From Zygophlyctis sp. KS116 (Eukaryota; Chytridiomycota), in NCBI GenBank assembly GCA_054661495.1, contig BAAFSQ010000182.1:1-20208 (forward strand): a stretch of DNA of 20,208 nt, given 5' to 3'. The notes below the pieces were generated by a model, which saw nothing but the letters and a program-made list of their open reading frames with translations, did no database searches and had not been told where the DNA came from. Positions 8,930 through 19,100 of this stretch are shown piece by piece (the stretch's first letter is position 1; each line of letters opens with the position of its first letter). A program made the translations under genes and the position numbers.

Positions 8930-10874
8930 ATGGATGATTCATCTAGTCAAGTAGAGGGTCCTGTATCCTCTTTCCAATCATATATTGCAGAGGGAGATAT
9001 TTTAACTAAACAAAGTGAATATAGAAAGGCGATCGAGGCCTATACAAAGGTATGATTACGTAACAATAATGAAAACAGGCTTTAAATCTTAAGCCGGGAG
9101 ATAAGAATGGACTAGTGGCAAGATCAAAATGTTATCTTCAATTGGGTGATCCAGAGGCAGCTCTAGTAGATGCGGATGAAGCATTAACTGAAGATGGTGA
9201 TTACTTTAAGGGGATATATCAAAAAGCTGAAGCATTATATGCAAAAGGGGATTTTGAAATGGCTCTGGTATTTTTTCATAGAGGGAAAACTCTTCGTCCG
9301 GAATTGGACGATTTTAGATTAGGAATTCAAAAGGCTAGGGAGGCAGTTGATAGTGCGATTGGGAGTAATGATTAAATATAACTAAATTATAATAGATCCT
9401 AAAGAATGTAAATTTCATCCTCCTGCTGGAATTAAACTCGTCGTCTCAATGCCAACTTCCAAACCAGGACGTTTAGTACCATCTGGATCAGAATCACATT
9501 CTTCAGCAGCGGCTCCTGTTCCAATTACAGAATGGGTGTGTCCAAAAGCACCAGTTCAGCCAGTCTATGGTATTCATCAATCAACAAAAGATTCTTCAAA
9601 AAATGAGAAAAGATCTAAACAACTTTTAGGTGAACTGTATCCTGATAGGGAGTATTTGCTCAGACTAAAACAGGACAAAGGTATTTAAAATCCATTCGAT
9701 TAATGTTGTTAGATTTCAGCTGTAATCCAAATGCCAATATCTCGTCTTTAGTCCAAGATGCTCTTAAATATCTCGATACCAGAACTGAGTTTTGGAGGCA
9801 ACAAAAACCAATGACATATGTAAACAAGAGTCATAAAAAGCTAATTCGTGAAATCAATGCAAGAAATTATTTAAAGATTCAAGAAAAAGAAAAAGAATCA
9901 AAAGTAAGGATTCAAAATATCGAGAAAGCCAAACTTCCAAAAGCCGTTACAGTAAAAACCTTTTACCCATCAAAGGATGCTAGAGTCAGAAGGCCTTTAG
10001 ATGAACCAATCGCTAAACGAGACGTCAAAACGTAAGATTTTAAATTATAAAAATCTAGTGATGATTTGACAGCCTACATAGAATCTACATTTGCAAATAT
10101 CGAAAATTGTAAAGCAATTGATTTTAATACATAGCTATATCTAAAATGGACTATGAACTGGCATTAAGAACAACTAAAAATCTTTTATCCAGAGTTACTG
10201 AATTTAGAAGTTTGAAAAACAAGGATAAAATTACTTGTAATATTAGTAAAAAAACTAATTTAAGCAAATATCTTTCATAAATTGGGCTGCATTTATCTCT
10301 GCCTAAATAAACCCGGAGAAGCATTATTATACTATAGAAAAGGTGAAGAATCCATTAAATTTACCAAAAGAATATTCAATTTCAAAAGAAAATAAAGATT
10401 TGGCAATAATGAGCCGTGCTCTTGGTGAAATCGGCCGTATTTGTGTAAAAAGCAAAAAGTACAAAGAAGCTATAAATGCATTTGAACAAAAGCTCCCTTT
10501 AACACCTGAATCATCAATTGAAAAATCATGGTTATTGCATGATATTGGTAGATGTTTTCTGGAAATTCGCAATTATGTAAAAGCTCTAGATTATGGTCAA
10601 AGAAGTTGCTCTATCGCTGATGATTTAAAGGATCAAAGGTGGGGAATGAATGCTCGATTATTACTAGCACAAGTATTTTGTAATTTTTCCAATATTTAAA
10701 AAAATAGTAAGGAAAAAGGAATATCAAGCATCTTTTGAAACATATCAAGTTGCTTTAAAAAGCGCCAAATTATTACATGATGAAATAGCCACTAAATCCA
10801 TCTCTAAAGCTTTGCATGATGTAAACTCTATTAAAAAAATTTATAACGCAACACATAATCCAGTTGCAACATAA
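8930..10874 (+). CDS. Outer dynein arm docking complex subunit 4 (TTC25-like TPR protein)
   Basis: Part of the complex that anchors outer dynein arms to doublet microtubules in motile flagella. Nine exons, 8930-9049, 9079-9364, 9396-9680, 9713-10031, 10059-10108, 10135-10236, 10265-10342, 10371-10679 and 10708-10874, join into 571 residues. Introns are 29, 31, 32, 27, 26, 28, 28 and 28 bases. Two TPR blocks flank a linker. The first has GLVARSKCYLQLGDPEAAL and FKGIYQKAEALYAKGDFEMA. The linker carries the family marks KQLLGELYPDREYL and YLDTRTEFWRQQKP. The second has SRALGEIGRICV, IEKSWLLHDIGRCFLEIRNY, ARLLLAQVF and SAKLLHDE. Intron 10343-10370 restores a segment of the same length as in animal TTC25 (RK...SRAL). 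It ends soon after the second TPR block, without the long acidic tail of vertebrate proteins. It marks the organism as flagellated. Confidence 0.92.
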
Positions 10875-10910
10875 ACATAAAATTGTGATTTAAATTCCGA
10901 AAATAAAGCG

Positions 10911-11635
10911 ATGGATCTACCCGATGAAATACTTGACCAGTCCATAATCAAAAACGAAAATACTTTAGAACCAATTCCAAATCATCATTTGCGCAACGTC
11001 CAATCTTTAATACTCAATGTCCGAACGTGTTTAAGTCAATTTTCACAGCTTTCAACTCCAAAATTAGATCTAAAATCGATTAGAGACTCAAATTCCTTGA
11101 GCGATCTCATCCCACTCTTGGAATCTTCCTTTGATCATCAAAATAGGATTAATCGCTTATCTATCTGCCTCCATAATCTAAATTTCACGGTTAATTTCTG
11201 GAATTTAATTGGAAATATCGCACTTCGAGTAATTTTATTATTATAATTATGAAGAATGTAATTGCCAAAGGTGAGAATAAAATCCAAGATTTATCAGTCA
11301 AAATTCAGTTACTAAATACAGAGTCTTATCAGCAAAAAAAGGAATTACAAGAATTAAATCAATCATTAGATCAAACTCAAAAAACTTTACATGAATCCAC
11401 TTTGAATCATGCAAAAGAAATATATTTACAAAAACTCTCTTTAATCAAACAACAAGAAGCCATAAAGGCCTTACAGGGACGCGGAATCTTTCGTCTATTA
11501 CTGTCTTTTCTACGATACAAATTCCCATTAATACCCATTTCAATCTTAATAATAATGATTAGCCGTAAATACAAGGGAATATCCAACAGCTTAATCATGA
11601 TCATACTTATACTATATTTTCAAGCAGGGCAGTAA
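10911..11635 (+). CDS. Coiled-coil protein with C-terminal membrane segments, unknown function
   Basis: Two exons, 10911-11228 and 11255-11635, joined across a 26-base intron (GTAATT...GAAG) give 232 residues. I do not recognise the family. Residues about 1-105 look like helical bundles (SLILNVRTCLSQFSQL, LIPLLESSFDHQNRINRLSI). Residues about 110-175 are a strong coiled coil rich in Q, E, K and L (QQKKELQELNQSLDQTQKTL). The C-terminus has two hydrophobic stretches, FPLIPISILIIMI and NSLIMIILILYF, separated by a basic loop SRKYKGI. The topology suits a protein anchored by its tail in an intracellular membrane, with the coiled coil in the cytoplasm, as in Golgi tethers or nuclear-envelope linkers, but nothing shows which. 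It starts 36 bases after ODAD4 on the same strand. Confidence 0.6.
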
Positions 11636-11650
11636 TCTGTATGGTATGGA

Positions 11651-11707
11651 TTGATCATGTTATGTTGATCATTTTGGTTATGTTGATCATGGTAATTATA
11701 GATCAAC
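11651..11707. repeat. Short tandem GTTATGTTGATCAT repeats upstream of DNA ligase
   Basis: Two exact copies of a 14-base word, GTTATGTTGATCAT, begin at 11659 and 11677, so the period is 18 bases. A third, shorter TTGATCAT lies at 11651-11658. Each copy contains the palindrome TGATCA, and GATCAAC at 11701-11707 gives the reverse complement of GTTGATC. The patch sits in the 123-base gap between the membrane protein gene and the ligase start. It may be promoter elements, or part of a 5' exon and intron of the ligase transcript. Confidence 0.55.
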
Positions 11708-11758
11708 TTGAAAATATTCGGACTCTTGGAAATTGAAAACGAAGACTCCGCAAGGTTA

Positions 11759-14198
11759 ATGTCAATTGGATTGAAATCAATGAAACAAAAGACTTTAAAT
11801 TCCTTTTTTGCACCAAAAGGCACTTCCGCTCTGACTAAACCATCTGCTTCATTAAGCCAAACAACTGCATCATTGTCCCCTGTGAGTAAGGCCATCGGCG
11901 CTCAACAAGAACTGTTATCGCCCGCCAAAAGACATAAATGCATTGATAAGGAAAATGCAAAGACGTAAGACTATTATTCACTTATTTCTAGTCCCAGGTG
12001 ACTTTAAACAGTTTATGATTAGTGTTGGACCTTTAATAACTTATGCCAGTTTGGTCGAGACCTTTGATAAAATTCAGGAAACTACAAAGAGGTAAATATA
12101 TATTTTATCAATAATAGATTGGAAATTCTAAAGTATCTGACGAATTATTTTATTAATGTGATTCAAACGTCTCCTGATAACCTGATTGATGCAATATATT
12201 TATGCTTAAATAGAGTAATTTATTACTATTAAATTGGAAAGATTGGGCCTGAATATGAAGGGAAAGAATTGGGAATTGGGGAATCTATTTTGATTAAAGC
12301 GGTTGCAAATGTTACTGGAAGAAATGTGAGTAGTATTAAAAAGGATATGGATAAGCAAGGAGATTTAGGATTAGTGGCTCAAAGTAGTAAGTCAAATCAG
12401 AAAACAATGTTTATTCCGGCTGCGTTGACACTCTCATTTGTATTCAAATCATTGAAAGAAATATCCGAAATTACAGGGACTAGTTCGCAACAAAAGAAAT
12501 TAGATAAAATAAATCGGCTTCTTGTTGCGTGTACAGGGAGTGAAATAAAGTTTATTGTTCGGTAAAATATTATATTCTAACTTAATTAGATCTCTAGAAG
12601 GAAAATTAAGAATAGGTCTAGCAGAACAGACTGTAATTACTGCTCTTGCTCATGCGGCGGTTTTATCTTGTCCAGGTTAAATCTAGTTTATTAATTTTAG
12701 AAGCTCAATCTTGGTCTGAAGAGAAAAAAACACGCAAGGCAGCAGAGAGTGTTTTAATTGTGAAGCAGGTGTATTCAGAAATTCCAAATTACGATAAAAT
12801 TGTTCCGGTATTGTTGGAACATGGAGTGGAAAATCTTTCAAAATACTGCAAACTTACTCCTGGTAACAATAATGATTTTATAAAGTAGGAATTCCTTTAA
12901 AACCTATGCTGGCTCATCCCACAAAAGCTATTTCAGAGGTTTTAGATCGATTTGAAAATATGAGTTTTACTTGTGAGTTCAAATATGATGGAGAAAGAGC
13001 ACAAGTAGGATTTTATTATAAATTTTGTAGATTCATATGCTCGAAGGTGGTAAAATTATGATTTTTAGCAGAAATTCTGAAAATCTTTCTGGAAAATATC
13101 CAGACTTGATTGAACGAATGCCTTTGGCTCCTAAAGAGGGAACTAAATCTTTTGTAATTGATTGTGAAGCTGTTGCATGGGACTCTGACAAAAAATGTAT
13201 TCTTCCGTTTCAGGTTTTAAGCACACGGAAGCGAAAGGCAAGATTTATAATTTACTTACATACCAGGATGTCCAGACTGCTGATATTAAGGTCCAAGTTT
13301 GCATATTTGCTTTTGACTTACTGTATTTGAATGGGGAGGTACTTTTTTCATCAATTATTCAAATCAAAGGCGCTCGTGACTAGATCTTTTATAGAGCGTA
13401 GAAGTCTTTTACATCAAAGTTTCAATGAAATTGAAGGAGAATTTGCTTTTGCAAAGTCAATGACTGGAACTAATATTGAGGAAATTCAAGCATTCTTAGA
13501 TGAATCTGTTACTGGTTATATTTAATCTTTTGATTATTAGGTAATTGTGAAGGATTGATGGTGAAAACATTGGAAAAAGAAGCATCATATGAGCCTTCTA
13601 AGCGATCACGTAATTGGCTAAAGGTATTTTGTAGATATTTTACGCCAGGTTAAAAAAGATTATCTGAGTGGAGTTGGTGATAGTCTAGACTTGGTAGTCA
13701 TAGGAGGATATACGGGAAGAGGAAAAAGAACTGGCTGGTATGGAGGATATTTACTGGCTTGTTATGATCCAGATCATGATGAATATCAGTCCATTTGCAA
13801 GGCAATATTGATATACTAAATAATAGATTGGAACTGGATTTTCTGAAGAAGCATTGGCAGAACAAGCCAAATTCTTTAAAGACCATATATTAGATAAGCC
13901 AAAGTCTTACTACCGCTTTACCGACACTCCCAATCTGCGCCCTGACGTTTGGTTTGAGCCTGTTCAAGTTTGGGAAATTAAATGTGCTGATCTTAGTATA
14001 TCTCCAGTACATCAAGCAGCAACAGGAATCGTGGATCCTAATAAAGGCATTTCGCTTCGATTCCCAAGATATATTCGTACTCGTGAAGATAAAAAGCCTG
14101 AACAGGCAACATCATCTCAGCAAGTAGCTCAATTTTATATGTCTCAGAATATTAATCATGGCAAAGATGCACCTAAAGATGATTTTGAAGATTACTAA
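11759..14198 (+). CDS. DNA ligase I (replicative, ATP-dependent)
   Basis: Seals nicks between Okazaki fragments in the nucleus. Fourteen exons: 11759-11964, 11992-11997 (micro-exon), 12023-12091, 12118-12214, 12242-12561, 12590-12675, 12701-12862, 12889-13004, 13031-13237, 13267-13338, 13370-13514, 13541-13623, 13649-13801 and 13827-14198. Together they encode 697 residues. A PCNA-binding box, QKTLNSFF, lies near residues 10-17. The DNA-binding domain follows ([23 protein letters not shown]). Nucleotidyltransferase motifs: [10 protein letters not shown] with adenylated Lys347, IIIa [33 protein letters not shown], and VI in [20 protein letters not shown]. It ends in acidic FEDY, as in animal LIG1. 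The N-terminal region is short compared with human LIG1 (919 residues). Two introns use GC instead of GT at the donor. The start is the first ATG after an in-frame stop at 11699. Confidence 0.96.
11965..12022 (+). other. Twin introns flanking a probable 6-base micro-exon in DNA ligase I
   Basis: The frame is lost between 11964 and 12023. Removing one 58-base intron would restore it, but that is nearly twice the longest other intron here. The stretch instead divides exactly into two normal introns, 11965-11991 (27 bases, GTAAG...CTAG) and 11998-12022 (25 bases, GTGAC...TTAG). The exon between them is TCCCAG (11992-11997). Either reading keeps the frame because the micro-exon is two codons long: Thr-Pro-Ser-Val with it, Thr-Val without. 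Confidence 0.6.
13238..13266 (+). other. GC-AG intron in DNA ligase I (first of two)
   Basis: A 29-base intron starting GCAAGA and ending ACCAG. No GT lies near enough to give the right frame. Cutting at GC after AAG joins STRKRK to [11 protein letters not shown], which matches the ligase I block TRKRK-(E/D)V-(x)3-(E/D)I-(x)-VQV without gain or loss of a residue. Confidence 0.85.
13802..13826 (+). other. GC-AG intron in DNA ligase I (second of two)
   Basis: A 25-base intron starting GCAATA and ending AATAG. Cutting at GC after AAG joins YQSICK to [10 protein letters not shown], the exact ligase I motif AICK-LGTGFSDEEL. Unspliced, the frame meets a stop eleven codons downstream of the exon end at most. 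Confidence 0.85.
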
Positions 14199-14227
14199 AT
14201 TTTTATAAACAAAAAATATTTGTTTAC

Positions 14228-15756
14228 ATGTCTGACTATCATCATGATCTTTCCGCCGAATCCGACCGCAACAACAAGACATCAGTATTAAACTCTTCTC
14301 ATTTTATATCTATTATCGCAGCTAGTATGGTGATGCTCACTGCTGGATGCATTTATGTTTTTTCTCTTTGGGGGCCAAAGGTAAGCGGAATATCTCTTAT
14401 AATAGTTTGCCTCAGAGCTGGAATTGACGCAATCTCAAATATCGTTTGTCGCAGCAGCAGGTAATAATGGACTCTATGTTTCAGCACCGGTCGTTGGATA
14501 TTTAGTTGATCATTATACCAGATATTCGCATGCATTCTTGATAGTCGGAGGATCATTGATTTATACTGGATATGGATTATTAATCCTCGCTTATTACAAA
14601 ACCATAGATGTAGGATATATTACTCTCGCAATTTTTAACGCATGCGTTGGAATTGGTGGTGCATGCTGCTACGGATACTCTTTAGCAACTAGTACATTGT
14701 TTGTATTAATGATTAGATGTAAGAAATTGGCCTGCTACTCATAGAGGAATTGCAGTTGGAATTCCTGTCGCTGTATTTGGTCTAGCAGCTTTTGTTTATA
14801 GTCAGATAATACGAGTATTTTTCTTGAAAGAGGATGGATTAGATGTCCGTAGCTCTTTACAAATGATGGGAGGAATGGCTTTATTATTGAATATAATAAT
14901 CAGTTTTATCTTGACAGATCAAAGAAAAGAATCAAATCTAAACAATAGAGAATTGATAGATTTACAAGAAGAAAGCGAAGAATTATTAGTCAATACTTCG
15001 GATTTGGCTATACCAGATCCAATACTATTAGAGAGATCACCCTCACAATCTGTAAAATACCGAAATCCTCCAACTGTTCAAGATTCAATAAGGCGAAGAA
15101 TCTCTGTTCCTGCTGTTGAGCATCAAATAAACCAAGAAATTTCAATATTTCGGTCTATTGATGCTTATTTACTAGGAACTGTATTATTACTCTGTGCTGG
15201 AATAGGACTCATGTACATAAACAATTGTGGTGCTATTATCAAATCTTTAGTCCCAAATTCTTTAGAGTCTGAAAAATATCAAAGCTTTCATGTTGGAGAA
15301 GTATCAATAGCTTCATTCTTAGGAAGACTTTTTGCAGGAGCTCTTTTAGATTTACTAAGTAAAAGAATTGGCCTAAATCTCCTCTTTTGGCCATTTTTAT
15401 CTGCATTTTTCTTATTACTAGGAAGCTTATATGGTGGATGGATTATAGAAAGTATTACTCAGCTATATCTACAAACTTTCTTGATTGGATTTGGCTATGG
15501 AATCTTATGGACTGCCATACCGGTACTGGTTGGACATTATTTTGGCATTGAAAACTTTGCCTTTAATTGGGGATGGTTCCAGGTATTACCTGCTATCGGA
15601 GGACAAATAACAAGTGCAGTTTATGGTCTGATCATTGATTCATTTTTAGAAGGATTATGTTTTTCCAAAAGTTTCAAGTTGACCGCAGGACTTTGCGCCA
15701 TTGCAATACTTTGTACTGGAATACTGTATAAAAGATCACAAAATTCGATTCAGTAA
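14228..15756 (+). CDS. Major facilitator superfamily transporter, Mch1/nodulin-like type
   Basis: Three exons, 14228-14380, 14406-14691 and 14717-15756, encode 492 residues; both introns are 25 bases. Around twelve membrane segments are visible: six before a charged loop at about residues 205-270 and six after it. N-terminal half: AASMVMLTAGCIYVFSLWGP, FVAAAGNNGLYVSAPVVGYL, ACVGIGGACCYGYSLATN and WPATHRGIAVGIPVAVFGLA. C-terminal half starts at IDAYLLGTVLLLCAGIGLMY-INNCG and includes SIASFLGRLFAGALLD and GFGYGILWTAIPVLVGHYFG. The IGLMYINNCG motif and the loop position recall fungal Mch1 and plant nodulin-like MFS proteins. Mch1 was named for its similarity to monocarboxylate carriers, but its substrate is not settled, so none is assigned here. 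It starts 29 bases after the ligase stop. Confidence 0.87.
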
Positions 15757-15804
15757 ATTATGATTTTGCTGAACATGCTACAACTATTTTTGATGAATAA
15801 AATC

Positions 15805-16122
15805 TTAAAAACCTTTAATACGATCAGCAGAAACTGTTTCGGTTTCAAATTTGAACGTTGGGTTATCAATTACAAAAGTCCACACATCATCGCAAAATCG
15901 GTAAACGTTCAACTTCCCCTTCATGACGGTTTTAGATTTGACTTTTGTGTGAAGTGCCACAGCCATCGATGCATCAAACTTGTTTTAAGTTAAAGTTTCA
16001 ATTACTTGAGACAAAACTCTCATGGCAGACTGTGGATCTAATGATCCGTCCTGGATTAGTTCATCCAATGTATCGGTAAGAGCAACACCGAGAGAGGATT
16101 GTCTGTACAGTTCATAAGACAT
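15805..16122 (-). CDS. TOA2: Transcription factor IIA small (gamma) subunit
   Basis: TFIIA binds TBP on promoters and stabilises the RNA polymerase II pre-initiation complex. Two exons, 16122-16006 and 15978-15805, joined over a 27-base intron (GTAATT...ACAAG), encode 96 residues. The N-terminal four-helix part reads [12 protein letters not shown], then [20 protein letters not shown] with [11 protein letters not shown] formed across the intron. The beta-barrel part reads [20 protein letters not shown]; the family segment is typically LNTYRFCDNVWTF. Length is a little below the usual 105-122 residues: it stops at DRIKGF, just after the last conserved strand begins, at a run of five T's. A one-base error there would extend it about 15 residues. 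The gene lies antisense to spurious plus-strand frames and is easily missed. It ends 48 bases from the MFS stop. Confidence 0.93.
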
Positions 16123-16178
16123 TTTCAGACAGCCTAACCTCAAAGATTGCTCAAAACTTTCAAAACTTTATACTAGTT

Positions 16179-19100
16179 TTAAATTATAATACGTCCATCA
16201 GTTCGATTTGGATTCAAGTCATCAGCAACCAATCTAAATATCTTTCCTCTCTCTTGCCACTTTAATCGACGTTTCCAACGTGTCAAATCAATGTGATCAG
16301 CAGCTTCCATAGCAGATCTTCTTTGAAGAGATATTATAGACCAGCGAATCCAGTCAAATAATTTAGAAAATTTCTTAAATATCCAAGCTTCACAAATCCA
16401 TGATACTAAAAAATGCGCAAATATTAGACCTATTATATACAGTCTGGCATTTAAAGGAATCGAAACTAATTCTAAAATATCCATCATAGGAAGAGGCTCC
16501 CATATGGCTATATATGCTGTAAATCCCCAAAGAAATACAAAATTTATAACAAATGGTACTATCATGTTAGATTTAATAAATGAATTACTATTCTTGATTG
16601 AATTTTCACGGTATGGTGCTCCTGTGTTATACACAAATGCAACAGTCATGTACTGAAATGTTGATAAATAAAATAAAGCAGTATTTTCCATGGATGGGAA
16701 CATGGCATCCTCCTCTTTGATTCCTGGTCTATACCAATCACTTTGAGCTTGTATCCAGTGAAATAACCAAAACTGAAAAATCACCTGTAGAGCGATTTGC
16801 CCAACAAGACTAGTTAAAATATATTTAGACATGAGTGATGCAGTTGGTCGTTTCTTACATATTTTTGAATGTGGACCTGATCTCCCCATAAATATTGCAA
16901 TTGGAATCACGATAAATATGTCAATGTAAAGAAACTGAAAATCTCCTAGATTGTTTCCTTGCGAATAGAGTAAAGAAACAGATGTAAATTGAATCAGTGA
17001 ATATAGCGCCATATACTTGAAGCAGCTAAACGATGTAACCAGGGCTGCTCGTCCCTCTCTAATTATTCGCAATACACATGATAAGTCTTTTGATTGGGAA
17101 GTGAATGGTGCTGCCACAGATGCTTCTGCTTCTGAAAGAGATAGTCCAACGTCAGCATTTTTCAAGGCCCCACAGTCGTTTGATCCATCACCAGTAAAGC
17201 CCACACAATATCCTAATTCTTGGAACCTCTCTACCAAAAAATGTTTTTGGTCAGGAGACATGCGAGCAAATATTTGGCATTTGATCAACATCTTCAGATT
17301 AATTATGAGTTGACTTACCTTTTGTATACTTTCTTCGGAGGCGAAATCTAACATCCATGAGAAAACCTCACCCGTGATCGCCAAAAAATATTCTGCATTT
17401 TCTGGTTTTTGGTATTTAGAATTATAGATGGGATTATCCCCAATTTCAGGTGTTTCTAAAAACAATTCCATGTATGATATCGGGTCTACCTTACTTATTT
17501 CTTCATCTACATTTTCCCAGACAATAGAAGCATCAGGATCAATTGGGGAGCCATGAATAAACCTTGGAATGTATATTCGGGCCAAAGGACTTACTAGTCC
17601 ACATGCTCTTGATACAGATATTGAGGTCAGTACATTATCTCCTATTGCAGTTAGAAATGGAGAAATATATACCTGTTACCATCACCTGTCGAATATTGGC
17701 ATCGTTTAGTTCTTTTACAACTGATGCTGTCCCAGGCTTGAGCTTATTTTCAAATATTATGAATCCCAAAAACCGAATATTTTCTTCGACTGTCGACCTT
17801 CTCAAATCATGTACATCCGATGGAGACATTCTTGACAATGTATTGTGTCCAATCGCAATAACTCGATAACCGTGATGAGAATAATATCTTAACTGCTCAT
17901 TATAATTCGAAGGAATAGAATAAGGATCGCAGATCATCTCCATAACCTCGGGTGCACCTTTGACAAATACTTCATACTCCGAAGAAGTTTCTTCTGATAT
18001 AATATGTAGTGATGAGTTAGAAGGAAGACGGTAGCGCTTAATAATAACTGACATGCGCCTAAGAGAGCTTACAAAATCAAAAGTACGGACGACCCCAATT
18101 TTAGAGATATAATTATTTGAAGATATGTTTGAAGAACGTGGTTCAACCAAAGGAATATGTCCAAATTGATCAACTACAGCTGCATTCTCACTTATCTCCC
18201 ATCCAGTGAATGTAAACATCTTGAGATCTAAAGGATCCCCGACTAAGTCACCATCAACCACTTTGATTGAATGACAGGTGGCCATAGCACAAATAATTAA
18301 AGGATATTCATATTCTTTTTCAGCGTTTGGATGTCCAGGAATAGAACCATATTTTAGTGAGACCCCTGAAATTTTTGTCAAAGAGAGAGCTTCTGAATTA
18401 GGACTTCCTACATTTTGCTGCTCTAAAATAGGACGAGGAACTACTTCTTCTGCTTGCGTATATAAACGAGAAAATCGACAAGATCCTTCGTTTGGGCTGC
18501 TTGCACTAGTCAACATTTGTGAAGTCCAAGACGTTGTATCTTTAGAGGGAACTGTGAATCTAAATCCGAGAACATCTAATCCTTCCTCTGTCAATGTCCC
18601 AGTCTTGTCAAAGCACATCAAATCAATTTTCCCGCAAATGTTCACACGGGGAGGACTGATACAATAAATCAACCCCTTCTTGAGACGACTGATTGCAAAA
18701 CTAGTACCAATTGCCATTGTAGCTGGAAGGGCAGGAGGAACCACAATTGTAATCAAATCCAAGGCTCGCACAAAAATCAGTGCCCAAGAAACACCCATCA
18801 ACAAAAAATTGTAAAATGATACAATGAATCCTATACCTGCAATAAGTGCCAAGACTCCAATAAACCGAAAAGAATCTCTGTAAAATTTAAATTTGTTTGG
18901 CTTGGGAAATAACATGGAACGAATTAAATTTCCTTTTGTAGTATTAAAACCAGTTCTGACAACCATTGCCAAAGCACCAATTACACGCATTTCAGACTTC
19001 ATTGCCTCTACTCCATCAAAGCTAAAATTAGAATTTGAAGCTCCAGCCGATGCTCTTGATCTAATTATTTTTGTCCCTGAAAAAAGAAAATATCGAGACA

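Noticed and set aside
11965-12022. Single 58-base intron in DNA ligase I
   Set aside because: Possible, but about twice the size of any other intron here, while the two-intron reading gives normal lengths with consensus ends; kept as the second choice.
15760-15993. Plus-strand open frame of 77 codons
   Set aside because: It lies antisense to TFIIA gamma, whose spliced protein matches the family along its length; the plus-strand translation has no recognisable feature.
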